Positions 43,304-53,840 are shown, counted from the stretch's first letter. The stretch is 64,000 nt of DNA from Thalassorhabdus alkalitolerans (GCF_042656585.1 NZ_JBHSPG010000009.1), one strand, 5' to 3'. Made by a program: numbers and translations. Notes: generated by a model from the letters alone, not told the origin.

Positions 43304-45733
43304 CTATACGGTAGTGGATCGAAGCCCCCATATTTCAGCTGCATATTCAGAGATTGTCCGGTCACTGGAAAACTTGCCCGAGTGAGCAATATTGGTAATG
43401 CTCATCTGCATCCATTTACTTCGGTTACGGTAGGTCTGATCTACAAGTTCCTGTGCTTCCTCATAGCTGTCAAAGTCCTTCAAAACAAAGTACTCATCAT
43501 TATTTGAAAGGATGTTATAGTAAATATCTTTAAACTCCATTTCATCGGAACCAAAAAATCCATTGATCAATTGATCCATGACTGTACGAATTCGGTCATC
43601 TGTGTTGTAAATATCTCTTGCAACATATCCACCGTGGTTGTAATAATGAAGAACTTCATCAGCACTGAGGCCGAAAATAAAGCTGTTCTCTTTTCCAACC
43701 ATATCTTTAATTTCAATGTTTGCCCCATCAAGAGTCCCTAGAGTCAGGGCCCCGTTCATCATTAATTTCATGTTGCCCGTGCCGGATGCTTCTTTGCTTG
43801 CTGTAGAAATTTGTTCACTTACATCAGCTGCCGGAATGATCTTTTCAGCCAGGCTTACACTGTAATTCTCCATAAAGACGACCTTGATTTTATTTTTAAT
43901 CAATGGATCACTATTGATCATGTCCGCCACAGAGATAATGAGTTTGATTACCTGCTTAGCGAAGTGATACCCGGGAGCAGCTTTTGCTCCGAAAATAAAT
44001 GTACGGGGTGTAATATCAAGAGACGGGTTTTCTCTTAAAGTATTATAAAGATAAATAATATGGAAGATATTTAAAAGCTGTCGTTTGTACCCATGAAGTC
44101 GTTTAATATGAACATCAAAAATGGAATGGTCATCAACTATGATTCCTGTTTGATCTCTAATGATCTTGGCAAATTGTTGTTTGTTGTATCGTTTTACGCT
44201 ATCAATCTTCTCTTGAAAGGATTTATCATCTACGTAGCGAAGAAGCCCAATCAGATTTTTCGGGTGCTCAATCCATTTATCACCGATTGCTTCACTTATG
44301 GCAGCTGAAAGCTCTGGGTTGGCATGAAGAAGCCAGCGTCTATGTGTGATGCCGTTTGTTTTGTTGTTAAATTTTTGCGGATAGAGAGAATAGAACATTT
44401 TCATCTCTTTTTTCTTTAAAATATCTGTATGAATCTTAGCAACACCATTGACGCTGAAACTTCCTACGATGGCAAGATGAGCCATTCTTATCGTATCGTA
44501 AGCGATAATGGCAAGTTCAGGTATTTGGTCCCGGAGTTCAGGGTGGTCAAACCATAGACCTTTACAGAAACGTTCATTGATTTCATCTATAATCATAAAA
44601 ATACGAGGGAGAAGATCTCTTACCATTTCAGTCGGCCATGTTTCCAGTGCTTCACTCAAGGTTGTATGGTTGGTATAGGCAACTGTTTTCCTCGTTATTT
44701 CCCATGCTTCCTCCCAGGTTAATCCTTCTTCATCCAGCAAAATCCTCATGAGTTCCGGAACGACCAAGCTCGGGTGCGTATCGTTTATTTGTATCTTTAT
44801 TTTTTCTGGCAAAGAGGATAGGGGCAGGCCAAGCTTCTTTTTATAAGAACGGAGGATACTTTTTAAGCCGGCGGCCACCAGGAAATATTGCTGCTTTAAG
44901 CGCAATACTTTGCCTTCAAAATGAGAGTCGTCAGGGTATAGAAATTCGGATATTTGTTCGATTGACCTTTTGTATTCAAGGTAGTTATAGTAGTCAGTCC
45001 TATCGCTTCCAAAAAAATTAAAGTCATCCGATGAAGACTCTGCGCTCCACAGCCGGAGTGTATTTACGGTTTTGTTCTGATATCCTACAATGGGAACGTC
45101 ATAGGGGACGGCCAGTACAGTTTCATAATCTTTATGGTGGAATGTTAATTTGCCGTCATTGTCATTCATCTCAACGGTTCCGCCAAAACGCACCTCTACC
45201 GCCTGCTCTCCACGTCTGGTCTCCCAGGCGTAATCTTCTTTCAGCCAGTAATCAGGCAGTTCTACCTGGTGACCGTTAACAAAACGCTGGCGAAACAACC
45301 CATATTTATAACGTATCCCGCAGCCGTGGCCCGGCAGCTCAAGGGAAGCAAGGGAATCCAGGAAGCAAGCGGCTAATCTGCCAAGTCCGCCATTTCCTAA
45401 CCCAGCATCATGTTCTTGAGAGTAAATTTCTTCAGGAACAAAATCTAATTCCTGCAAAGCTTCATTGCAAACATCAAGGAGACCTAGGTTAAGAAGATTA
45501 TTCTCAATTAAACGTCCAAGTAAAAACTCCATAGAAAAATAGTAAACTTGTCGTTCTTGCTGTTTTTTATATGTTTGAGTGGTGCGTGTCCAATTTTTAC
45601 TGACCTGTTCTTTTACAAGAGTACTTAAAGCCACATAGATATCACGTTCTGTTGCTTGGTCAAAAGGAATTCCTAATGTCGTTTCGAGTCTGTCAACAAT
45701 GGCTTCTTTCATGCTTTCAGCCGTCATAATCAT
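43304..45733 (-). CDS. glgP: Glycogen phosphorylase
   Basis: An 809-residue phosphorylase that releases glucose-1-phosphate from glycogen. Intact family signatures: EHDAGLGNGGLGRLAACFLDSLA, the PLP-binding lysine in KEASGTGNMKLMMNGALTLG and the active-site loop THRRWL. ATG 45733 gives a length near the 798 residues of the B. subtilis enzyme; an AAGGAGTGGAG site lies upstream. It is the last gene of glgBCDAP and starts 31 bases after glgA ends. Confidence 0.96.
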   Translation of the reverse strand: MIMTAESMKEAIVDRLETTLGIPFDQATERDIYVALSTLVKEQVSKNWTRTTQTYKKQQERQVYYFSMEFLLGRLIENNLLNLGLLDVCNEALQELDFVPEEIYSQEHDAGLGNGGLGRLAACFLDSLASLELPGHGCGIRYKYGLFRQRFVNGHQVELPDYWLKEDYAWETRRGEQAVEVRFGGTVEMNDNDGKLTFHHKDYETVLAVPYDVPIVGYQNKTVNTLRLWSAESSSDDFNFFGSDRTDYYNYLEYKRSIEQISEFLYPDDSHFEGKVLRLKQQYFLVAAGLKSILRSYKKKLGLPLSSLPEKIKIQINDTHPSLVVPELMRILLDEEGLTWEEAWEITRKTVAYTNHTTLSEALETWPTEMVRDLLPRIFMIIDEINERFCKGLWFDHPELRDQIPELAIIAYDTIRMAHLAIVGSFSVNGVAKIHTDILKKKEMKMFYSLYPQKFNNKTNGITHRRWLLHANPELSAAISEAIGDKWIEHPKNLIGLLRYVDDKSFQEKIDSVKRYNKQQFAKIIRDQTGIIVDDHSIFDVHIKRLHGYKRQLLNIFHIIYLYNTLRENPSLDITPRTFIFGAKAAPGYHFAKQVIKLIISVADMINSDPLIKNKIKVVFMENYSVSLAEKIIPAADVSEQISTASKEASGTGNMKLMMNGALTLGTLDGANIEIKDMVGKENSFIFGLSADEVLHYYNHGGYVARDIYNTDDRIRTVMDQLINGFFGSDEMEFKDIYYNILSNNDEYFVLKDFDSYEEAQELVDQTYRNRSKWMQMSITNIAHSGKFSSDRTISEYAAEIWGLRSTTV

Positions 45734-45764
45734 TGGAAGGCTCCACTCCTTTTTTTCTGTTTCT

Positions 45765-47183
45765 TTATTGGCTGGCAACGAGTGATGAATAGAGATAAAT
45801 ATATTGATGGGCTGAATCTTTCCAGTCATATTGACTGTGATATACGTTTGTAAGCAGGGTTTGTCGTTTTTCAGGAACAGCATAAACTGTTAAAGCATAC
45901 TTAATTGTATTAAACATGTCATGGGCATTATAGTTGCGGAAGGTGAAACCATTTCCCTCTCCGGTGTATTCATTGAATGAAGCAACAGTATCTTTTAAAC
46001 CTCCTATCTCCCGGACAATAGGGATCGTTTCATATTGCAGCGCAATAAGCTGTCCTAAGCCGCATGGTTCAAAGAGAGACGGCATAAGAAAGAAATCAGA
46101 ACCTGCATAAATCTGATGAGCTAACCCTTCATCAAAGTAAAGATTAGCAGAAATTTTGTCCGGATAGAGATAAGCTGCATGGGAAAAACCATCCTCAAGT
46201 TCCTTCTCGCCAGTGCCAAGTACTACAATCTGAACGTCCTGTTCCATTAATTCGGGCATCATATGAAGAACGAGAGGAAGACCTTTTTGTTCCACCAGGC
46301 GCGAAACAATGCCTATGACAGGTATATCCTTGTTTACTGGAAGGTCCAGCTTTCGTTGAAGAGCCTCTTTATTGGTCTGTTTTGAGTCTGGATCCTGCTT
46401 ATAGGGAGCTTCCAAATAGGGATCTGACTCAGGATTATAAGCTTCACCGTCTATGCCGTTAATGATTCCTTCTACATCCTCTTGCCGGTCGCGAAGGATA
46501 GAGTCCAGCCCTTCACCGAAGTAAGGATACTGGATTTCTTTGGCATATGAGGGACTGACTGTAGTAATTTTGTCTGCGTGGAAGAGAGCTGCTTTCATAC
46601 AATTGAGCATCCCGTTCCATTCAAAACCAAAGAGGTGTTCTCCAGGAAGATTTAACATGTCATGAAACATATCAATCCCCATGACTCCCTGGTATTTCAA
46701 GTTATGTATCGTAAAAACTGTTTTTATCCCCGGTACGGGCTGAAGGATATTAAACAGGGCGATAGCAAGGCCTGCCTGCCAGTCATGACCATGGACAATA
46801 TCAGGAGTAAAGTCAGTAAGGGACAGACATTCTATGACAGCTCTGCTGAAATAAACGAACCTCTCGCCATCGTCGTAATAGCCATAATACCCGTTTCTGC
46901 CAAAATAGTATCCGTTGTAGATAAAATAGTAGGTGATGCTGTCATGAGTTAATTTATAAAGAGTTGCTTTTTGATTTCTCCAGCCGACTGGGACGGTAGT
47001 AGATCCTACTTTCTCCATTCGTTCTTTCCATTCATCTGCTATATCCTCATATAAAGGAAGAATCACCCGCACGTCTGCACGGTGATTCTTTTTTAGTTCT
47101 TGAGGAAGGGAGCCGATGACATCTGCAAGTCCCCCGGTTTTAGCGAATGGGGTACATTCTGAAGCGACAAATAAAACGTTCAT
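45765..47183 (-). CDS. glgA: Glycogen synthase
   Basis: A 472-residue GT5 enzyme that extends glucan chains from ADP-glucose. The ADP-glucose motif KTGGLADV at residues 15-22, VHGHDWQAGL, and the C-terminal PSLFEPCGLGQLIALQYE are as expected. An AGAGGAG site precedes the ATG. It lies 38 bases behind glgD. Confidence 0.97.
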   Translation of the reverse strand: MNVLFVASECTPFAKTGGLADVIGSLPQELKKNHRADVRVILPLYEDIADEWKERMEKVGSTTVPVGWRNQKATLYKLTHDSITYYFIYNGYYFGRNGYYGYYDDGERFVYFSRAVIECLSLTDFTPDIVHGHDWQAGLAIALFNILQPVPGIKTVFTIHNLKYQGVMGIDMFHDMLNLPGEHLFGFEWNGMLNCMKAALFHADKITTVSPSYAKEIQYPYFGEGLDSILRDRQEDVEGIINGIDGEAYNPESDPYLEAPYKQDPDSKQTNKEALQRKLDLPVNKDIPVIGIVSRLVEQKGLPLVLHMMPELMEQDVQIVVLGTGEKELEDGFSHAAYLYPDKISANLYFDEGLAHQIYAGSDFFLMPSLFEPCGLGQLIALQYETIPIVREIGGLKDTVASFNEYTGEGNGFTFRNYNAHDMFNTIKYALTVYAVPEKRQTLLTNVYHSQYDWKDSAHQYIYLYSSLVASQ

Positions 47184-47221
47184 TGTAAGGGAACTCCTCT
47201 CTGATATTTATTACGATAGTT

Positions 47222-48331
47222 TTATAACGTTTTGCTTTTGGCAACAACAAAAGGCTGCTCTGAGCCGCCGATTAATGTTCGTTCCGTTGAAACCGCGGCG
47301 TCCTTATCTAAAATGACATTTTCTAAGTGTACTCCTTCTTTGACCTTGCATTTCTGCATGATGATAGAATTTTTGACCTTTGCCCCTTTTTCAACTCTGA
47401 CGCCCCGGAACAAAATGCTGTTCTCTACTTCTCCATCGATTTTGCAGCCATTGGCAATTAATGAATTGCTGATTGAGGAAGAGGGCGAGTACTCAGCGGG
47501 TGGTTCGTCTTTTACTTTTGTGTATATTAATTGATCCCCGTAAAAAAGGTTTTGATAGACCTCTGGGTTTAAAAGTTTCATATTATGCTTATAAAAACTT
47601 TCCACAGAATTAATGATTGCTGCATATCCATCGAACACGTAAGACTGGACATGGAGACGGTCTAAGTTCCGTTTAATTCCGTCAAGGAAGAAGCTGCTTT
47701 TTTCGTAGGCAATGCACTCATCGACCAGGCTCAAAAGCAAACGTTTCCCAATGATATACATGCCAGAAAAAACATGAGAATTATTTTGGTCATGAGTTAT
47801 ATCCGTAACCCAGCCCTGTTCATCTGTTTCGAGCTTCAAGCAGGGGGCGTGTTCAGGTTCTCTTTGTTCAAATTGCTTGCTGATCAGGGTAACATCAGCT
47901 TCTGTTTCTAAATGATGCCTGAAGGCCTTTTGAACATCCACGTTGCCAATGAACTGGCTTCCGCTGATTAATACATACTGAGCATGCCCTCCCCGGTATA
48001 GGAAGTCTCTGTTATTGTGGAAATGCTGAAGATCTCCTCTGGAAATATCGGAGGGATCATTCCAGTCTGGGGGAAGAATAAACAGCCCGCCTCTTTTTCG
48101 GTCTAAATCCCACTCTCCACCTGTGCCTAAATGATCCATAAGAGAACGGTATTTATACCGGGTGAACAAAGCCACATCATGGATTTGGCTATTAACCATA
48201 TTGGAGAGAACAAAGTCGATGAGCCTGTACCGGCCGCCGAAAGGAACAGCGGCCCCGCACCTGAAATAAGTTAACTCCTGCAAAAAATCGTGTTCATGAT
48301 CTAAATTTATAATGCCCATCATGCGTTCCAT
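47222..48331 (-). CDS. glgD: Glucose-1-phosphate adenylyltransferase, GlgD subunit
   Basis: A 369-residue homologue of GlgC that lacks the pyrophosphorylase loop GGxGxRL at its start (it has CGAAVPFGGRYRLIDF directly), so it is the regulatory, probably non-catalytic GlgD partner; the C-terminal left-handed beta-helix is retained. AGGAGG seven bases upstream fixes the start. It lies between glgC and glgA as in B. subtilis. Confidence 0.95.
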   Translation of the reverse strand: MERMMGIINLDHEHDFLQELTYFRCGAAVPFGGRYRLIDFVLSNMVNSQIHDVALFTRYKYRSLMDHLGTGGEWDLDRKRGGLFILPPDWNDPSDISRGDLQHFHNNRDFLYRGGHAQYVLISGSQFIGNVDVQKAFRHHLETEADVTLISKQFEQREPEHAPCLKLETDEQGWVTDITHDQNNSHVFSGMYIIGKRLLLSLVDECIAYEKSSFFLDGIKRNLDRLHVQSYVFDGYAAIINSVESFYKHNMKLLNPEVYQNLFYGDQLIYTKVKDEPPAEYSPSSSISNSLIANGCKIDGEVENSILFRGVRVEKGAKVKNSIIMQKCKVKEGVHLENVILDKDAAVSTERTLIGGSEQPFVVAKSKTL

Positions 48332-48385
48332 CTGCGAGCCTCCTAACGAATGTCAATGTATGAATGTTTAATATCCAATCATTAC

Positions 48386-49537
48386 TTATTTACTGACCGC
48401 AAAATCTTCAAGCATAGTGTCTTTATCTATGACTCTTAACTCTTCATTTGGGCCTGACTGAATCGTGCAGTTATCAGGGATAATCGTTCCCTCTTTTATA
48501 ATAGCCTTTTCAATTTTTACATTCTTGCCTATCTTTACGTTTGGCATAATAACAGAGTGCTCAATCGTTGAGTTTTGGCCAGCTTCTACGCCATGGAATA
48601 AGATGGAGTGGTGGACCTTTCCGTATATTTGACACCCTTCATTTACAAGGCTGCTCGTAACCTGCGCACCAGGACCGACGTAGTGAGGAGGCTGATTGTG
48701 ATTGACTGAATAAATCCGCCAGTTGTAGTCCGTTAACTGAAGAGATGGACTTTCTTTAAGTAAGTCCATATTGGCTTCCCAGTAGCTGTTAATAGTTCCA
48801 ACGTCCTTCCAATAACCCTTAAACGGAAAGGCAAAGAGTCGCTTTTGATCTCTCAGCATCGCCGGAATAATGTCTTTTCCAAAGTCATGGCTGGAAACCT
48901 CGCTTTTTGCATCGTCCAATAAATATTGTTTCAGGACACTCCAGGTAAAGATATAAATTCCCATAGAAGCAAGATTATTTTTAGGCACAGCAGGTTTTTC
49001 CTGGAATTCAGTTACTGAGTAATCGCTCGCCGTGTTCATAATCCCAAAGCGTGAAGCTTCTTCCCATGGCACCTCTATTACGGAAATAGACGTATCAGCA
49101 TTCATTTCCTTGTGAAAATCAAGCATGGCTGCATAGTTCATCTTGTAAATATGGTCTCCTGAAATAACCAGAATGTATTGAGGGTTAAATTGCTCGATAA
49201 ACTGGATATTTTGATAAATCGCATCAGCTGTTCCTTTATACCATTCCCCTGCTTCACCTTTTCCTGTAAAAGGAGGAAGTACAGAAACTCCGCCGTGCTT
49301 TCTATCCATATCCCATGGTCTCCCGATGCCCAAATGCTTGTTTAATTCCAAAGGTTCATATTGAGTGAGGACTCCGACTGTATCAATGTTAGAATTTGTG
49401 CAATTACTTAATGTGAAATCTATAATGCGGTATTTCCCGCCAAAATAAACGGCTGGTTTTGCCGTATCTTTCGTGAGAAGTCCTAATCTTTTTCCTTCTC
49501 CTCCTGCTAAGAGCATTCCGACACATTCTTTTTTCAT
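48386..49537 (-). CDS. glgC: Glucose-1-phosphate adenylyltransferase, catalytic GlgC subunit
   Basis: A 383-residue enzyme making ADP-glucose, the committed step of glycogen synthesis. The nucleotide loop LLAGGEGKRL and VSGDHIYKMNYAAML are intact. The ATG at 49537 has GGGAGGAAG upstream and overlaps the glgB stop codon by 4 bases (ATGA), so translation is coupled; an upstream 34-codon extension in frame lies inside glgB and is rejected. Confidence 0.97.
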   Translation of the reverse strand: MKKECVGMLLAGGEGKRLGLLTKDTAKPAVYFGGKYRIIDFTLSNCTNSNIDTVGVLTQYEPLELNKHLGIGRPWDMDRKHGGVSVLPPFTGKGEAGEWYKGTADAIYQNIQFIEQFNPQYILVISGDHIYKMNYAAMLDFHKEMNADTSISVIEVPWEEASRFGIMNTASDYSVTEFQEKPAVPKNNLASMGIYIFTWSVLKQYLLDDAKSEVSSHDFGKDIIPAMLRDQKRLFAFPFKGYWKDVGTINSYWEANMDLLKESPSLQLTDYNWRIYSVNHNQPPHYVGPGAQVTSSLVNEGCQIYGKVHHSILFHGVEAGQNSTIEHSVIMPNVKIGKNVKIEKAIIKEGTIIPDNCTIQSGPNEELRVIDKDTMLEDFAVSK

Positions 49538-51459
49538 TGTTCTTCCTCCCTTGCTTGTTCCCCCTCGGGAAGGCGCCTGTATACAGTGATGGCTAGAGGA
49601 GGTATTTTCAACGAGATATATTGATCTTGGCCGTTCCAATGTTCAGGAACAGTAAAGTGGGGGGCTGAGCTCGTTTGCCCGGAACCTCCGAAAGCTTCAG
49701 AGTCAGAGTTGAATATTTCCTTATAGGTGCCTGGTTTAGGCACTCCTACGCGGTAGTCATATCGCACTACAGGTGTAAAGTTGCATACAATAAGAAGTTC
49801 ATCCTCAGGATCAAATCCTTTTCTTACGAAGGAAATAATGCTTTGCTCGTAATCATTGGCGTTAATCCAAAAAAATCCTTCACCTTCGTGGTCTTTTTCA
49901 AACAATGCTTTTTCTTCAAGGTAAAAGTGATTCAGCTCTTTTACATAACGATGGACTTTATTGTGCAGAGGATAGTCTAAAAGGTTCCAATCCAGGTCAT
50001 CTAAATCTTTCCATTCATCATATTGGCCCAGTTCGCCTCCCATAAAGAGTAATTTTTTTCCAGGGTGAGTCATCATATAGCCGTAAAGCAATCTGAGCTG
50101 AGCAAACTGCTGCCATTGGTCACCTGGCATTTTATTAAGAAGGGAACGTTTCCCATGGACCACTTCATCATGAGATAAAGGTAAAATATAATTCTCTGAA
50201 AAGGCATACATTAAAGAGAAAGTAATGAGTGAGTGATTCCACTTTCGATGGACGGGATCCATCTCCATATATTCAAGCATGTCATTCATCCAGCCCATGT
50301 TCCATTTGAAATTAAAGCCAAGCCCGCCAACATGAGTAGGGGAGCTGACAAGAGGCCAGGAAGTACTTTCTTCAGCCATCATTAATGCATGAGGCTGGTA
50401 TTTAAAAACCGTTTCATTCAGCTTACGTAAAAAAGCAATGGCTTCAAGGTTCTCTTCTCCACCGTACGTGTTATAAATCTTTTCTTCTCCATCATGCTTA
50501 TCGAAATTTAAATAGAGCATGTTAGCTACTGCGTCCACTCTCAATCCGTCGATGTGGAACTCCTTCATCCAGAAAACAGCGTTGGATATAAGAAAACTCT
50601 GAATTTCAGGCTTACCAAAATCAAAGGTTAATGTCCCCCACGAAAGCTTTTCAGCCTTCCTTGAATCTTCATATTCAAATACGGGACCGCCATCAAAGAG
50701 CCGAAGACCGTGACTGTCTTTACAAAAATGGCCAGGTACCCAGTCCATAATGACACCAATTTGATGCTTATGGCACGTATCAACAAAGTAACGGAAGTCA
50801 TCAGGAGAGCCAAACCTGCTTGTGACAGAGAAGTACCCTGTAATTTGATAGCCCCATGAACGATCATATGGATGTTCTGCTAAAGGAAGAAGTTCGATGT
50901 GGGTGAACCCCATGTCCTTCACATATGGGACCAGAGTTTCAGCAAGCTCCCGGTAGGAATAAAGAGTTCCATCATCTTTGCGTTTCCACGTACCTAAATG
51001 CACTTCATAGACTAGAAGAGGGGAGTCATAAGGCGCTTGCTTCTCTCTTTCTGAAATCCACTCCTGATCACTCCATTTATAGGTGGATGGAGCTGGTGCT
51101 ACTGAGGCAGTGGCAGGCCGAACTTCGGAAGTGAAAGCATAAGGATCTGCTTTTAATAATGTTTCGTCGTAAGAAGTGGTGATTTTGTACTTGTAGGATG
51201 TACCAGCTTCAATGGAAGTGAAAAAGCCAGCCCATACTCCCTGGTCATTAATCCGGTGAAGGGGATAATCATCCCCGTTCCAATAGTTGAATTCTCCCAC
51301 CACACTCACCTGCTTTGCATGAGGAGCCCAGACAACAAAGCGGTACCCAGATTCTCCGTTAAGTACCAAGTGGTGGCAGCCAAATGTCTCGTAGCTTTGA
51401 AAAAAAGTTCCTTGGTGAAATAAATACAAATCGTGTTCAGAAATCCCTAAATTATCCAT
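49534..51459 (-). CDS. glgB: 1,4-alpha-glucan branching enzyme
   Basis: A 641-residue GH13 branching enzyme. The N-terminal carbohydrate-binding module (about 15-110) is followed by the (beta/alpha)8 domain with DWVPGHF, GLRVDAVANMLYL (nucleophile Asp), MMAEEST (acid Glu) and LPLSHDEVVHGKRSLL. It heads the minus-strand operon glgBCDAP, in B. subtilis order. The stop overlaps the glgC start. Confidence 0.97.
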   Translation of the reverse strand: MDNLGISEHDLYLFHQGTFFQSYETFGCHHLVLNGESGYRFVVWAPHAKQVSVVGEFNYWNGDDYPLHRINDQGVWAGFFTSIEAGTSYKYKITTSYDETLLKADPYAFTSEVRPATASVAPAPSTYKWSDQEWISEREKQAPYDSPLLVYEVHLGTWKRKDDGTLYSYRELAETLVPYVKDMGFTHIELLPLAEHPYDRSWGYQITGYFSVTSRFGSPDDFRYFVDTCHKHQIGVIMDWVPGHFCKDSHGLRLFDGGPVFEYEDSRKAEKLSWGTLTFDFGKPEIQSFLISNAVFWMKEFHIDGLRVDAVANMLYLNFDKHDGEEKIYNTYGGEENLEAIAFLRKLNETVFKYQPHALMMAEESTSWPLVSSPTHVGGLGFNFKWNMGWMNDMLEYMEMDPVHRKWNHSLITFSLMYAFSENYILPLSHDEVVHGKRSLLNKMPGDQWQQFAQLRLLYGYMMTHPGKKLLFMGGELGQYDEWKDLDDLDWNLLDYPLHNKVHRYVKELNHFYLEEKALFEKDHEGEGFFWINANDYEQSIISFVRKGFDPEDELLIVCNFTPVVRYDYRVGVPKPGTYKEIFNSDSEAFGGSGQTSSAPHFTVPEHWNGQDQYISLKIPPLAITVYRRLPEGEQAREEEQ

Positions 51460-51969
51460 TGCAATCCCCCTGGTGAAATGAAAAGTTACTGGCTGTCAAC
51501 TACAGAGCCGTTTTGAGTTAGTATAAGTTTCTCTTTCATAGAGAAATAAACCTTCTAACTGCTTAGAAAACTTTGCGAAGTTTTTTGACAAATTTTTTCT
51601 GCAAAACGCGTAAAATATTTATATGCAGGGTACATGATTATATGATTCATACAAAACACTGCATTCTCACTACATGCACCTGAAATAATAGGGTTGATAA
51701 TAAAGTGCAAGCGTAGTGTTTAACTATATTATTTATTACATCGGCCTAGAACATTTGCCGGACGTGGAAAACAGGCAAAACAACCTGAGACTCAACAAGG
51801 AAAGTGGCTTAGTCATTTCATTCCCCCTCCAATCAGTAGAAAAAAGATTATTTTTGTTGAAAAGGTTGTAGTTTTGTCGCATTTTTTAACCCGGATAATT
51901 ACTATTACGTGATTTAGTAAAAAGGGTCTTGTTAACAACAAGGAAATCCTGCTGTTTTTAGCAAAGGGT
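51460..51969. other. Divergent control region between glgB and glpD
   Basis: About 500 bases without a gene. The glpD promoter lies at its right end. In B. subtilis the glg operon is read in the mother cell by sigma-E; I could not assign hexamers for glgB. Confidence 0.4.
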
Positions 51970-51998
51970 TTGATATTATCAGTGGTTCTCGTTATAAT
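51970..51998 (+). promoter_or_regulatory. Sigma-A promoter of glpD
   Basis: TTGATA (51970-51975) and TATAAT (51993-51998) are 17 bases apart, with a start expected near 52005. Confidence 0.8.
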
Positions 51999-52033
51999 AG
52001 AACTAAGTTAATAAAACGGTCGGAGTTACAGAG

Positions 52034-52084
52034 AGACCACAATACCCTGCTACGCAACAGCAGGTGTATTGTGGTCTTTTTTTA
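52034..52084 (+). terminator. Leader attenuator of glpD (GlpP-type)
   Basis: Between promoter and gene lies a strong stem (AGACCACAATAC with GTATTGTGGTCT, inner CTGCT/AGCAG) and a run of eight T. The same arrangement in B. subtilis is the terminator that GlpP overrides in the presence of glycerol-3-phosphate. Confidence 0.82.
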
Positions 52085-52120
52085 TTCCTAATTCTGACAA
52101 TAGAAAAAGGAGAGATACCT

Positions 52121-53803
52121 ATGAAACAATCACGGTTTTCTGCCATATCTAGAACAGAGCGGTTAGAAGAAATGTCAGGTAGGGAGCTAGACTTGCTTGT
52201 CATCGGCGGTGGGATTACTGGTGCAGGCATAGCCCTTGATACAGCTGCCAGAGGAATAGATGTAGGTTTGATTGAAATGCAGGATTTTGCTGAAGGAACG
52301 TCAAGTCGGTCTACAAAACTAGTACACGGAGGGCTTCGCTACTTAAAACAATTTGAAGTGAAGCTTGTGGCTGAGGTGGGAAAAGAAAGAGCAATTGTCT
52401 ATGAAAATGCTCCCCATGTTACAACTCCTGAATGGATGCTGCTTCCTATCATTGAAAACGGCACCTTTGGTAAATTCTCAACATCTCTTGGTTTAAAAGT
52501 TTATGATACCCTTGCACGAGTAAAAAAGAGTGAAAAGCGTTACATGTTAAATAAAGAGGAAACGTTAAAAAAAGAACCGTTATTATTAAAGGATAAAGTA
52601 AAAGGCGGCGGTGTTTACGTAGAATATCGCACTGATGATGCCCGCTTAACATTAGAAACGATAAAGAAGGCAAATGATTTAGGTGCCAACCCTGTGAACC
52701 ATGCGAAAGCAGAATCATTTATTTACAACGGAAATAAAGCAGTGGGAGTAAATGTTAAAGACCTGGTTAACGACAAAACCTATGAAATTTATGCCAAGCA
52801 TATTGTAAGCGCGGCGGGTCCCTGGGTCGATGAGTTAAGGGAAAAAGATGGCTCCAAAAAGGGGAAACAGCTTCATTTAACAAAAGGTGTTCACCTGGTG
52901 TTTGACCGGGAAAGGTTCCCGCTTCAGCAAGCTGTTTACTTTGATACGCCTGACGGAAGAATGGTCTTTGCCATCCCCCGGGACAAAAAGGCGTATGTAG
53001 GCACGACTGACACGGTATATAAAGGAGATATTGCTAGTCCAAGAATGACCGAAGAAGACCGGGACTATCTTCTTCAGGCAGCAAATGAGATGTTTCCTGA
53101 AGTGAACCTGTCAGCAGAAGACGTGGAATCGAGCTGGGCCGGTCTCCGTCCGCTTATTTATGAAGAAGGCAAGAATGCTTCTGAAATCTCCCGAAAAGAT
53201 GAGGTGTTTATCTCTGAGTCTGGATTAATATCCATTGCAGGGGGAAAGTTGACAGGGTATCGGAAGATGGCAGAACGAATTGCTGATATTGTTACCGAAA
53301 AGCTTAACATTCACGCCCCGTGCCCGACTGAACATATAAAACTATCAGGCGGGGATGTAGGTGGAAGCGCAGGGTTTGATCGTTTTATTGAAGAAAATCA
53401 AGCAAAGGGACTATCACTTGGATTTTCCGAAGAAGAGGCAAGGGAGATCGTACGTTTTTATGGATCAAATGCTCCCCGTCTTTTTGAACTAGTGAAAGAA
53501 CAAGGGGAGATTGCAAAAGAATATGGACTGCCTCTTCACATAGCTGGGAAACTTCTGTATGCTCTTCAGGATGAAATGGCAGTGACTCCACTTGACTTCT
53601 TTAATCGCAGAACAGCTTATTTGTATTTTGGAATGGAACAGGTAATGGCTTATAAAAAGAACGTCGCTGCTTTTATGAAAGATCACTTACGTTGGACAGA
53701 GGAGCAAGAAAGACGATTTACTAGAGTGCTAGAAGAAGAAATAAAGTGGGCTCAGGTACCCTTAGGAAAGGAATCCGGTCCTGAAGCAAAAAAAGTGGTG
53801 TGA
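52121..53803 (+). CDS. glpD: Glycerol-3-phosphate dehydrogenase (menaquinone-linked)
   Basis: A 560-residue FAD enzyme that oxidises glycerol-3-phosphate to dihydroxyacetone phosphate at the membrane and feeds the quinone pool. FAD motif VIGGGITGAGIALDTAARG, SSRSTKLVHGGLRYLKQFE and the C-terminal SWAGLRPL are diagnostic. ATG 52121 with GGAGAG upstream is used; the open frame extends 57 bases into the attenuator and is not real there. glpF/glpK and glpP are not in the window. Confidence 0.97.
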   Translation: MKQSRFSAISRTERLEEMSGRELDLLVIGGGITGAGIALDTAARGIDVGLIEMQDFAEGTSSRSTKLVHGGLRYLKQFEVKLVAEVGKERAIVYENAPHVTTPEWMLLPIIENGTFGKFSTSLGLKVYDTLARVKKSEKRYMLNKEETLKKEPLLLKDKVKGGGVYVEYRTDDARLTLETIKKANDLGANPVNHAKAESFIYNGNKAVGVNVKDLVNDKTYEIYAKHIVSAAGPWVDELREKDGSKKGKQLHLTKGVHLVFDRERFPLQQAVYFDTPDGRMVFAIPRDKKAYVGTTDTVYKGDIASPRMTEEDRDYLLQAANEMFPEVNLSAEDVESSWAGLRPLIYEEGKNASEISRKDEVFISESGLISIAGGKLTGYRKMAERIADIVTEKLNIHAPCPTEHIKLSGGDVGGSAGFDRFIEENQAKGLSLGFSEEEAREIVRFYGSNAPRLFELVKEQGEIAKEYGLPLHIAGKLLYALQDEMAVTPLDFFNRRTAYLYFGMEQVMAYKKNVAAFMKDHLRWTEEQERRFTRVLEEEIKWAQVPLGKESGPEAKKVV

Positions 53804-53814
53804 TAATCAACGAA

Positions 53815-53840
53815 GGAACAGGCTGCCTGTTCCTTTTTTG
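53815..53840 (+). terminator. Terminator behind glpD
   Basis: GGAACAGG pairs with CCTGTTCC, followed by six T. Confidence 0.88.

Noticed and set aside
45031..45279. Plus-strand frames inside glgP and other glg genes
   Set aside because: Antisense shadows of well-conserved genes.
52064..52120. Earlier glpD start
   Set aside because: It would begin inside the attenuator hairpin; ATG 52121 has the proper ribosome binding site and conserved N-terminus.
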